A stretch of 64,000 nucleotides of DNA from Chromatiaceae bacterium (GTDB lineage Bacteria; Pseudomonadota; Gammaproteobacteria; Chromatiales; Chromatiaceae): assembly GCA_016714645.1 (NCBI GenBank), contig JADKCI010000005.1, positions 611,148-675,147 on the forward strand, read 5' to 3'. The notes beneath the pieces were generated by a model that saw nothing but the letters and a program-made list of their open reading frames with translations, made no database searches and was not told where the DNA came from. The position numbers were made by a program, and so were the translations under genes. This document shows positions 42,686 through 50,335 of the stretch, one piece after another; position 1 is the stretch's first letter, and each line of letters starts with the position of its first letter.

Positions 42686-45228
42686 ACGCCGGTCCTTTTG
42701 TCTACCAGATGCCCGTCCAGGCCACGCCTGGCGATGACCGCAAGTCCACGGCACCCTACAACTTCGTACCCCTACCCGAGCGGGTGGTGCTGGCCGCCAC
42801 CAGAGCCGACGAGTTGCCGCGGCACGACCGGTTCGTCCCCGATGGCTACCCGCACAGCGGCTGGTTCGATGTAACCCTGACCACCGAAACGCCGCTCTAC
42901 ATCCGCGCACCGCAAAGGCGGGACGTGTTCGCAAACCCAGTGAAATCGGCAGCGGACTATCGCCACCTGACCAAGAATATCCCGGACTTCTTCCACCGCG
43001 GCGACGCCGCCCATCCGGTCATCCCCGGCCACAGCCTGCGCGGCATGCTCCGTGCGATCATCGAAATCGCCGGCTACGGCAAGGTCACCCAAGTCCTCGA
43101 CCGCGCCCTGGTCTACCGAGCGGTCGGCGATACGAGCAGCCTCGGCGCCTGGTACCGCCACCAGACTCTGGGTGACAACAAGGCGCACATGCCACAGATG
43201 CGGTTCGACTATCCCTCGCCTCGGCTGCGGGGTGGCTTTCTGAGGCAGAATCCTGCGGGCGGTTGGCGGATCGAGCCGGGGCGGTGTGATGCGGACACCG
43301 AAGGCGAAACCTTGATCCATGTGGAGCGGTCCGCTTTGCCCCACGCCGTGCTGACACAACTCAGCCAGCAAACCCCGGTGCGGGTGTTTGTCTCCCCCGC
43401 CCCGCGAACATCACCCCATCGCACCAATCCCAACCTGACGCTCAACCTGGCGATCACCTCTGGCGTTCGTCCGAGGAATCCCGGCGACCCGACGCCTGCC
43501 AGCATGCTACCTGCCATGCTGGTCGAGTCCGGGCGTATGCCAAACAAGCACATGGCCTGCGCGATCTATGAGCCGGCCACCGTGGGGCCTCGAACGCTGA
43601 TCGACATCCCGCCCGAGACGTGGGACCAATACGTCGAGGATCGGGATTTGCACCGGGGCCAGAACACACCCACCCGCCCGCTGCATAACGACGGTGACCC
43701 GCTGTTCTATCTGGTGGATGCACGGGATCGACTGGTCTTCTTCGGGCCTTGCCAGATGTTCCGGCTGCCCTATTCCCATGCGCCGATAGACCTGGTGCCC
43801 GAGGCGCTGCGCTGCCCGCTGGACATCGACTTCGCCGAGGCCCTGTTTGGCTTCGTGCGGAGCCCGGACGATTTTCCCGTCGGTGAGCGCCCGAAGCAGG
43901 GCGACCCGAACTGGGCCCTCGCCGGTCGTGTGCACGTAACGGATGCGGTGCTCGCCGCGGACCAGAATCCGGCGGGTGTCTTGATGGCGCCGCTGACTCC
44001 ACATATCCTGTCCGCGCCAAAGCCCACAAGCTTCCAGCACTACCTGGTACAGGGCGCCGACCCCACGGCACCGGCGGCCAACGCGCAGGCCCTTCTGGCG
44101 CAGACCTCGCAGTCGGTGGAGGTGGTCAACCTGAGCCACTACGACTCGCCACAGGCGGATATGCAAGGCGAGAGGAGAGGCCAGCGCACCGTGCTGCGCG
44201 GACACAAACGCTATTGGCATCAGGGGCCGAGAACCGCCCAGCAACTCAGCGCACCACCGGAAGCGGTCCCTGGTAACTCCAAACAGCACACTCGGGTGCG
44301 CCTGGTCGCCCCCCAGCGGACCTTTACCTTCCGCGTCCACTTCCAGAACCTCTCCGATGCAGAACTCGGTGCCCTTTGCTGGGCGCTGCACCCGCACGGG
44401 CACCAGGGCCGCGTGTATCGGCACAGCCTCGGCATGGGCAAACCGCTGGGTATGGGGGCGATAAGACTCGAAGCCAGATTGACCCGCATCGACCGCAAGG
44501 CCCGCTATCAGGGTCTGTTCAATGCCGACCACAGCGGCTGGCAGACCGGCGTCATCAGCACCGAAAACTTGTCCACTGCCGCAACAAGGGATCGCCTGAC
44601 CCAACCTTTCGAGACCTATATGGCTGCCTCCCTGGGCGTCGCCGGCGCGAACGCTAGGCTTGCCGACATGCGCCGCGTTGGCAACCTGCTCAAACTCATG
44701 GAATGGCCAGGCCAGCAGCCGACGGGGGTTCGCTACGAAAGCAATTTGCAGGTTTGGCGGGACCGTCCCGTGCTGCCACCGCCAACGGCCTTCGGCAGCA
44801 TCGTCTCCCAGTCAGGTCCGGTCAGACCCACTGATCCCGGTCAGATCGAAGCCTGGCCGCCCGCGCTGGCACCCGAAGCTGATCCCGGCGATCAACAACC
44901 CCAACCGCCTGCCCCCGATTCGACATCTACTCCGGCAGACCAGAGCGCCGCGCCGGTCAACTTAGGGGACTATATGGACACTCAGCGGCGACAAGATGCC
45001 GAGCGCTTGATCGCCGCAGTGCCTCATTGGACCGATGTCGCGAATGAACTCGGCGATCCCAAGCAGGCCCCCGCGCACCTGAAACTTGTCCAGGAGCAGG
45101 GGCTGGCGTCTGAGTTCATCGCCGCTATCGCTTTACATCACGGGGCATTGTTGCGTAGGTGGGCCACATACGGGGGAAAGAAAGGGCGGGCGTGCAAGAC
45201 CTTCGACGATTGGCATCAGCTAGGTTGA
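42682..45228 (+). CDS. Large Cas7-like RAMP with insertion (TIGR03986 family)
   Basis: This 848-residue RAMP protein has a Csm3-type core: GWFDVTLTTETPLYIR at about 60-75, HPVIPGHSLRGMLRAIIEIA at 112-131, and the C-terminal Gly-rich SLGMGKPLGMGAIRLE at about 610. A very long insertion separates the halves. After residue ~720 comes a Pro-rich linker and an ~80-residue helical tail ending KTFDDWHQLG. It corresponds to the Cas7-insertion subunit of III-Dv. The start is set by the ATGA overlap with csx19. Confidence 0.82.
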   Translation: MNAGPFVYQMPVQATPGDDRKSTAPYNFVPLPERVVLAATRADELPRHDRFVPDGYPHSGWFDVTLTTETPLYIRAPQRRDVFANPVKSAADYRHLTKNIPDFFHRGDAAHPVIPGHSLRGMLRAIIEIAGYGKVTQVLDRALVYRAVGDTSSLGAWYRHQTLGDNKAHMPQMRFDYPSPRLRGGFLRQNPAGGWRIEPGRCDADTEGETLIHVERSALPHAVLTQLSQQTPVRVFVSPAPRTSPHRTNPNLTLNLAITSGVRPRNPGDPTPASMLPAMLVESGRMPNKHMACAIYEPATVGPRTLIDIPPETWDQYVEDRDLHRGQNTPTRPLHNDGDPLFYLVDARDRLVFFGPCQMFRLPYSHAPIDLVPEALRCPLDIDFAEALFGFVRSPDDFPVGERPKQGDPNWALAGRVHVTDAVLAADQNPAGVLMAPLTPHILSAPKPTSFQHYLVQGADPTAPAANAQALLAQTSQSVEVVNLSHYDSPQADMQGERRGQRTVLRGHKRYWHQGPRTAQQLSAPPEAVPGNSKQHTRVRLVAPQRTFTFRVHFQNLSDAELGALCWALHPHGHQGRVYRHSLGMGKPLGMGAIRLEARLTRIDRKARYQGLFNADHSGWQTGVISTENLSTAATRDRLTQPFETYMAASLGVAGANARLADMRRVGNLLKLMEWPGQQPTGVRYESNLQVWRDRPVLPPPTAFGSIVSQSGPVRPTDPGQIEAWPPALAPEADPGDQQPQPPAPDSTSTPADQSAAPVNLGDYMDTQRRQDAERLIAAVPHWTDVANELGDPKQAPAHLKLVQEQGLASEFIAAIALHHGALLRRWATYGGKKGRACKTFDDWHQLG

Positions 45229-45385
45229 TTGGACCAAAGCCAGCGCCGACGGCCCTGATTCGATGGGGCGGTCCACCTATGACGCTGCCAAGGCGGCGGA
45301 AGTGGCAACGGTGTTGCCCCAGTTCGCTGTGTCGGCGTTGTAATAATCCCTGCGATAGGCGCATCGCCACCGCGGAGCCCCAAGC

Positions 45386-46270
45386 ATGACCAGCCGTGAC
45401 ACCTGCGCCCGTAAGGCCCTGCGCCTCCTGACGATCTTCATCGCTCTCCTGCTGCCCCTGGCCATTGTCCCCATCCTCGCTGGTTGGGTGGGGGACATCA
45501 TCAAGGACTGGATCAGCGGCGCTTCCCCCTTCCCCTCTCACCTCGGCTTACTGATCGCAAGTTTCACCCTCCTGTTGGCCGCCGCCGCCTGGGTGGTCTG
45601 GAAGGGCCGCCGCCTGCTGCCGACCCGGGTCCTGGTGCAATCCCCGTCCTTCGAGCAACGCCAAGTGGTGATTGCCCTGTTATCGCCCTGCGACGACCTG
45701 CAACGCGGGGATGATGGTAACTGGGAGGTCAAGGGGCAGGACCGGGCCTGGGTCTCGCTCAAGGACAAGGACCTCGATCAACTGGTCAGCAAGAACCTCG
45801 GCCTCCAATGGAAATGGCAGCAGACCCTGAGGGCGGCCCATTACCACGCCACCCGTTTGCAACTGCTGGTCCTGGTCGGGTCTGCCGGCGCCAGGGGCTC
45901 CGGCACCCAGGACCAGCTCAACCTTGCCAAGGTGTTCTTAAGTACCTGGTTCCCCGGCAAGGTCATGGTCTACGGCGAACCCCAGACCCCCGACGGCGCC
46001 TACGACACCCGCTGGCAAGCGGACTTCGAGGACCTGGAGGGCCTGGAGCGGTTGCTGCGCAACATACTGCGCGAGTTGCACCGCGACACCGCGAGCTTTA
46101 CCGATGCCGACATCGTTATCGACTGCACCGGCGGCTTCAAGGTGGCCAGCATCGCCGCGGCCATGGTCACCCTGGATCGACCCCAGTTGATGTTCCAGTA
46201 CGTCGGCACCGGCGAGCACGCCGGTCAGGTCATCGGCTTCGATGTCTCTACAGAGCATTACGGAACCTAG
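45386..46270 (+). CDS. Membrane-anchored CARF-like protein
   Basis: The 294-residue protein has two transmembrane helices (about 11-34 and 53-72) and a soluble ~220-residue domain. That domain shows CARF-like hallmarks: LQLLVLVGSAGARGSGTQDQ at about 158-177 and IVIDCTGGFKVASIAAAM at about 243-260, like the ligand-binding loop of Csx1/Csm6-type CARFs. A membrane CARF in a Cas10-GGDD locus is expected to respond to cyclic oligoadenylate, as Cam1 and Csx23 do, but it is not clearly a member of either family. It lies 157 bases after the last effector gene. Confidence 0.65.
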   Translation: MTSRDTCARKALRLLTIFIALLLPLAIVPILAGWVGDIIKDWISGASPFPSHLGLLIASFTLLLAAAAWVVWKGRRLLPTRVLVQSPSFEQRQVVIALLSPCDDLQRGDDGNWEVKGQDRAWVSLKDKDLDQLVSKNLGLQWKWQQTLRAAHYHATRLQLLVLVGSAGARGSGTQDQLNLAKVFLSTWFPGKVMVYGEPQTPDGAYDTRWQADFEDLEGLERLLRNILRELHRDTASFTDADIVIDCTGGFKVASIAAAMVTLDRPQLMFQYVGTGEHAGQVIGFDVSTEHYGT

Positions 46271-46367
46271 CGCCTGTGCTGATCCGCCCGGCAACCTGGG
46301 TGGATGTCGTCGCGACCGCGCGCCTGCTGAACCCCGCATTCGACCCCCAAGGCAATCCGGAGTCCCC

Positions 46368-46688
46368 ATGACCACTTATTTCGTCACCCGCCACCCGGGG
46401 GCCCGCGACTGGGCCGCCGCCGAGGGGCTCAGGGTGGACCGGGTCATCGACCACCTGGAGCCGGCCAGCCTTACTACCGGGGACATCGTCATCGGCTCCC
46501 TGCCGGTCAATCTGGCCGGCGAGGTCTGCGCCCGAGGCGGGGCCTATCTGCACCTGTCCATCGACCTGCCGGCGGAACTGCGCGGGCGGGAACTCACGGC
46601 CGAGCAGATGCGCGCCTGCGGCGCTCGGCTGGAGCGCTATGTGGTGACGAGCGCTGCGCTGCCGGTGACCGGCAGACACGTGGCATAG
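46368..46688 (+). CDS. csx16: Csx16 ring nuclease
   Basis: This 106-residue protein starts TYFVTRHPGARDWAAAEGL and contains DIVIGSLPVNLAGEVCARGG and YLHLSIDLPAELRGRELTAE, the VVA1548/Csx16 signature. Csx16 degrades cyclic oligoadenylate and so switches off CARF effectors. The start has an ATCCGGAG site. It lies directly after the membrane CARF gene. Confidence 0.9.
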   Translation: MTTYFVTRHPGARDWAAAEGLRVDRVIDHLEPASLTTGDIVIGSLPVNLAGEVCARGGAYLHLSIDLPAELRGRELTAEQMRACGARLERYVVTSAALPVTGRHVA

Positions 46689-46777
46689 CCCAACCCAAAC
46701 CACAAGCTTGCCGTTCGCCCACAAGCGCCCACCCGCGGGTTGTAATGTCCCCAACGACAACCGTTGGAGACATCGCC

Positions 46778-47911
46778 ATGCCCCTTTCCGGCTTCTTCCG
46801 CATCACCTGGACCGTCCAGCTCCTGGTCGGTCTGGCCCTGTTCCTGGTCGCCTCCCTGATCGAGTACCAGGTCCTGCGCGATTTCTTCGCCGCCCCAGCC
46901 ATCGCGATCATCCTGACCGCCGGCCTGGAGCTCGGCAAGGCCGCGGCCGTGGTCTGGCACCGCTACCTCGCGAGCTCAGGGGCCGCGAGCTACCCCGCCA
47001 GCACCCGTGCCTTCTCCATCGCCTTTCGCCTGGGCCTGGTCGGCTTCTCAGTGCTGTGCTCCCTGCTCTACCTGGGCGTTCACCTGGACCGCCCGAACCT
47101 GGACGCCATCCGCACCGCGGAGCTGGCGGCCGTCGATGCCCGTCTCAATGATGACCTGACCCGGCTGGCCGCCGACCGCGATGCCCACGTCCTCGCGGAT
47201 CAGGCCCGCCGCGAGGCCGAGTATGCCGACGCCCGCCGCGACCATCAGGGCCAGGTGGACGCCTTGGAGACCCTGCTGCGCGCCGAGATGGACAACGTGG
47301 TCGGCAAGACATTCAAAGGACCGCGTTACCAGGAGTTGGCCGAGCGCCTGGAGCGCGCCCGGGCCGAGCGCGACATGGCCCTGACCGCCCTGTCCGAGCG
47401 CCACCGCCAGGAGGCCGCGCAACTGGCCGCCGGGGTCGCCCGCGACTTCGACTCCCGCCGCGAGGCCCGCATCGCCGCCGCCGAGGCCGCCCGCCACGCC
47501 GCCCACAACGCCAGTTTCGACGGCGACGACCGCACCCACGACCCGCGCGTTGTCACCCTTATGCGCATGACCGAGTCGGTGTTCGGCCTGCGCATCACCC
47601 CGCCCCAGTTCGTCTTCGTCTTCGCCCTGTTTCTAAGCCTACTCATGGAATTGGGCATCCTGCTCGCCTTCGACACCGTGACCCTGGCGGTCATCCCGGC
47701 CCTGGCCGCCCAACACCGCGAGGCCATCCAGAGTGAGGCCCTGATGGCTGAGGTCACCGGCAGCGCCGGGCGCGACGCCATCCGCCACCGCGAGGCCCTG
47801 GACCGGGTGCGCAAGGGGGCCGACCGCCTGGTCGAGCGCGCCCGGGCCCAGACCGGCGCCCCCGCTTCGGTCCAAGCCGATCCGCAGCCGCGGCCCGCCC
47901 GCGCCGCCTGA
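46778..47911 (+). CDS. Unrecognised membrane coiled-coil protein in the CRISPR locus
   Basis: I do not recognise this 377-residue protein. It has three hydrophobic helices (about 9-29, 38-60, 80-102), then a charged Ala/Arg/Glu-rich coiled coil of about 150 residues (108-255). A fourth hydrophobic helix (about 277-300) and a basic Ala/Pro-rich tail end it. A TTGGAG site 9 bases before ATG 46778 fixes the start over the in-frame ATG at 46745. It lies between csx16 and cas2 on the same strand. An ACAAGCTTG motif lies upstream, as for the next gene. A CRISPR-linked role is inferred from position only. Confidence 0.6.
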   Translation: MPLSGFFRITWTVQLLVGLALFLVASLIEYQVLRDFFAAPAIAIILTAGLELGKAAAVVWHRYLASSGAASYPASTRAFSIAFRLGLVGFSVLCSLLYLGVHLDRPNLDAIRTAELAAVDARLNDDLTRLAADRDAHVLADQARREAEYADARRDHQGQVDALETLLRAEMDNVVGKTFKGPRYQELAERLERARAERDMALTALSERHRQEAAQLAAGVARDFDSRREARIAAAEAARHAAHNASFDGDDRTHDPRVVTLMRMTESVFGLRITPPQFVFVFALFLSLLMELGILLAFDTVTLAVIPALAAQHREAIQSEALMAEVTGSAGRDAIRHREALDRVRKGADRLVERARAQTGAPASVQADPQPRPARAA

Positions 47912-48003
47912 GGCCCGCAACCACAAGCTTGTCGTACGGCCTGCCTCGGACCGCCCTCCGTTACCCTGACCATCGACCCACAGCCCAACCCGGAGAACGC
48001 CAA

Positions 48004-48591
48004 ATGATCGCCAACAGCATCCCCACGGACACCGGCCCCGACACCGACGCCGACCTCCGCCAAAGCCTCGACAAGCTCCCCGCCGAGGCGACCCGCCGCG
48101 GCAACGAGCTGGAACATCAGGTGGGTACGGCCCTGCGCCGCCACACCGAGGCCCTGCTCCCCGCCCTGCTCAACCGCGCCGAGCATCGCCAGGTGCGCGA
48201 GCACGTCGCCCGCGAGCTGGCCCTGGGCTTCGAGCATCGCCGCGCGGCCTTGGGGATGGCCATGGAGAGCCGCCTCCAGTCCATCCGCGAGGCCTGCAAC
48301 CACGTCCTGGTCACCGGCAAGACCCATCTGCGCCAGCAGCGCATCACCTACTTCGGCGAGGTCTATCGGGATCTGGAAGGGCGCATGCAGCAACTTGCCG
48401 ATACCTACCTGACCGAGGCCGACGCCCGCTACCAGCGCCTCGCCGAGATCCACAGCGAACACCTGCGCAACCGCGAGGCGGCCCGCCAGGAAAAGTCCGC
48501 CGCTGACTTCCTCGACACCCTCGACCGGCTCATGGACGAGTTCCGCAGCATCATCAGCGAGAACATCGACCGGCCCGATCGCCCCCTGTAG
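48004..48591 (+). CDS. Unrecognised helical protein in the CRISPR locus
   Basis: This 195-residue soluble protein is predicted almost wholly helical from its Arg/Glu/Ala/Leu content, with no hydrophobic segment. Segments such as EHRQVREHVARELALGFEHR and ITYFGEVYRDLEGRMQQLAD look like long coiled coils. The start is set by a CCGGAGAA site. It follows the membrane coiled-coil gene by 92 bases and precedes cas2. I know of no family; it may be the cytosolic partner of the membrane protein. Confidence 0.6.
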   Translation: MIANSIPTDTGPDTDADLRQSLDKLPAEATRRGNELEHQVGTALRRHTEALLPALLNRAEHRQVREHVARELALGFEHRRAALGMAMESRLQSIREACNHVLVTGKTHLRQQRITYFGEVYRDLEGRMQQLADTYLTEADARYQRLAEIHSEHLRNREAARQEKSAADFLDTLDRLMDEFRSIISENIDRPDRPL

Positions 48592-48651
48592 GTCGGGCTT
48601 CAGCCCAACCGGCGTCGGCCACCCCCCGGTCGGGCTAAAGCCCGATCTACA
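48587..48651. repeat. Inverted pair of REP-type palindromes
   Basis: TGTAGGTCGGGCTTCAGCCC (48587-48606) and, inverted, GGTCGGGCTAAAGCCCGATC (48628-48647) are two copies of a GTCGGGCTT-AGCCCGAC palindrome found scattered in many proteobacterial genomes. The first copy contains the stop codon of the upstream gene. A GATCTACACGGA direct repeat follows before cas2. Confidence 0.65.
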
Positions 48652-48674
48652 CGGAGATCTACACGGAGTTCCCC

Positions 48675-48959
48675 ATGTCCCGCAAGCCCGTCGTCATCGC
48701 CTACGACATCGCCAGCAACAAGCGCCGTCGCCGTGTCGCCCGCTGCCTCAAGACCTGGCGCCTCGACGGTCAGTTCTCCCTGTTCGAGTGCCGCCTCACC
48801 GACGCCGAGGCGCAGGAGCTGTTCCTCCAGCTCATCGACCTCATTGACACCGACGAGGACCACCTGCTGCTCGCCTGGATGGACAACACCCGCGACTCGC
48901 GCCCCATCACCCAGTGCGCCCGCATCGGGTTCCGCGCCCCCAGCCTCTACATCGACTGA
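48675..48959 (+). CDS. cas2: Cas2, first of two copies
   Basis: This 94-residue adaptation protein forms the scaffold dimer of the Cas1-Cas2 integrase. The first strand carries the conserved Asp in VVIAYDIASNKRRRRVARCL. The sequence after it (FSLFECRLTDAEAQELFLQL) is Cas2-like. It is a normal-length Cas2. A second, different Cas2 follows 12 bases later. Confidence 0.9.
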   Translation: MSRKPVVIAYDIASNKRRRRVARCLKTWRLDGQFSLFECRLTDAEAQELFLQLIDLIDTDEDHLLLAWMDNTRDSRPITQCARIGFRAPSLYID

Positions 48960-48971
48960 AGCACCGCCACC

Positions 48972-49325
48972 ATGACCGAACCTCGTAAACACTGGTACCT
49001 GATCGCCTACGACGTGCGCGACCCCAAGCGCCTCAACCGCGTCCACCGCTACCTGCGCAAGCGCGCCTTCGCCGCCCAGGAGTCGGTTTTTGTCGTCCAC
49101 ACCAATGCCGCCGCCATGGCCGAAATCGAGCTGGGCCTGCGCACCCTGGCCGACCAACGCGAGGACGACCTGCGCCTCTATGCCATCCCCGGTCCCGCCG
49201 CCGTCTGGGCCGCCGGTCGTCAGGCCGAGCGCCTTACCGGCCTGCACAGCGGCGACACCGGCGCCCCCCAGGGGTCGCGCGTGCGCCGCTGGTTCAAGGG
49301 CCTGTTCGGGCGGGAGGCGGCATGA
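48972..49325 (+). CDS. cas2: Cas2-like protein, second copy
   Basis: This 117-residue protein has the Cas2 first strand WYLIAYDVRDPKRLNRVHRY and the pattern AAQESVFVVHT of the second strand. It is clearly diverged from the first Cas2 and has a ~30-residue basic extension (RVRRWFKGLFGREAA) at the end. It overlaps cas1 by ATGA. The two could form a heterodimer or work with different partners; this is not known from sequence. Confidence 0.85.
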   Translation: MTEPRKHWYLIAYDVRDPKRLNRVHRYLRKRAFAAQESVFVVHTNAAAMAEIELGLRTLADQREDDLRLYAIPGPAAVWAAGRQAERLTGLHSGDTGAPQGSRVRRWFKGLFGREAA

Positions 49326-50335
49326 TTCTGGTCATCGACCGCCGCGCCAGCCTGCTGCGCCACGACGCCGGTACCCTGCGCATCGACACCGAAGGGGAGG
49401 GACCACGCCGCGCCCCCATCGCCCAGCTCGAATTGGTAGTGGTTTACGGCAATCCGCTCGCCGAGACCGCCGTTTGGCGCGCCCTGGCCAATGCCGCAGT
49501 CCCCGTGGTAATGCTCCCCAGCCGCGGCCCGGACGGCCCGGCGGTGCTGGCCGGCGGCCTGGCCACCCAACTGCCGCTGCGCCGGATGCAACATCGCTGC
49601 GCCAACCGGTCCGACCAGGCTCTGGCCCTGGCCCGCTGGGCCCTGCGCCACAAGCTTGCCGGCTACGACCTGCCCCTGACCGTATTGCGTGAGCGCCACC
49701 AGGCTGACCCAGACCTGTGCGCCTCCTTCACCCGCCGGCGCGACCAGGCGATCGCCGCCCTCGACGGCGTCGCGAGCAACGACGCCGCCATGGGTGTGGA
49801 GGGCCAGGTCGCTCATGCCTGGTTCGGGCTCCTCGCCCAAAGCCTCAACCCCGACTGGAGGTTCACCGGGCGTAACCGCCGCCCGCCCCTAGACCCGGTG
49901 AACTCCCTGCTGTCCCTCGGTTACACCCTGGTCGGCACCGAGGTCCACCAGGGGGTCATGGCCGCCGGGCTCGACCCGTCATTGGGTTTCCTGCACCAAC
50001 CAAGCCCCGGGCGCGAGTCCATGGTTCTGGACCTCACCGAGGTCTTTCGCGGCGGGGTGGATCACTTCGTCCTCAGCCACATCGACCCCACCGGCCCCGA
50101 CCAGGCCGACTACTACTACCGCGAGGCCGAGGGCTGTCGCCTGAGCAAGGCGGCCCGGCCGGCGTACTTCGGGGCCTGGGCCGAACGCCGCGACGCCTGG
50201 CCCTACCCGCTGGGTGGGAGCGATGGTGCCGACTGGCCGATGGGCGGCCTGCGCGAACAGATCAATGGCTGGATTGAACGCCTGCGCGCCGAGATGAAGC
50301 GCCTGGGCCCCTACTTATCGGAAATCGCCCCATGA
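49322..50335 (+). CDS. cas1: Cas1 integrase
   Basis: This 337-residue integrase inserts new spacers. The metal-binding residues are E160 (MGVEGQVAHAWF), H225 (LGFLHQPSPGRESM) and E240 (LDLTEVFR), all in place. The N-terminal beta domain (MILVIDRRASLLRHDAGTL) is of the type III/I kind. It overlaps cas2 upstream and the RT downstream by 4 bases each, so all three are translated together. Confidence 0.93.
   Translation: MILVIDRRASLLRHDAGTLRIDTEGEGPRRAPIAQLELVVVYGNPLAETAVWRALANAAVPVVMLPSRGPDGPAVLAGGLATQLPLRRMQHRCANRSDQALALARWALRHKLAGYDLPLTVLRERHQADPDLCASFTRRRDQAIAALDGVASNDAAMGVEGQVAHAWFGLLAQSLNPDWRFTGRNRRPPLDPVNSLLSLGYTLVGTEVHQGVMAAGLDPSLGFLHQPSPGRESMVLDLTEVFRGGVDHFVLSHIDPTGPDQADYYYREAEGCRLSKAARPAYFGAWAERRDAWPYPLGGSDGADWPMGGLREQINGWIERLRAEMKRLGPYLSEIAP

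Noticed and set aside
46276..46371. 31-codon frame (GTG start) ending in an ATGA overlap with csx16
   Set aside because: The coupling position is tempting, but there is no ribosome site and no recognisable sequence, and the frame continues from a shadow of the upstream gene.
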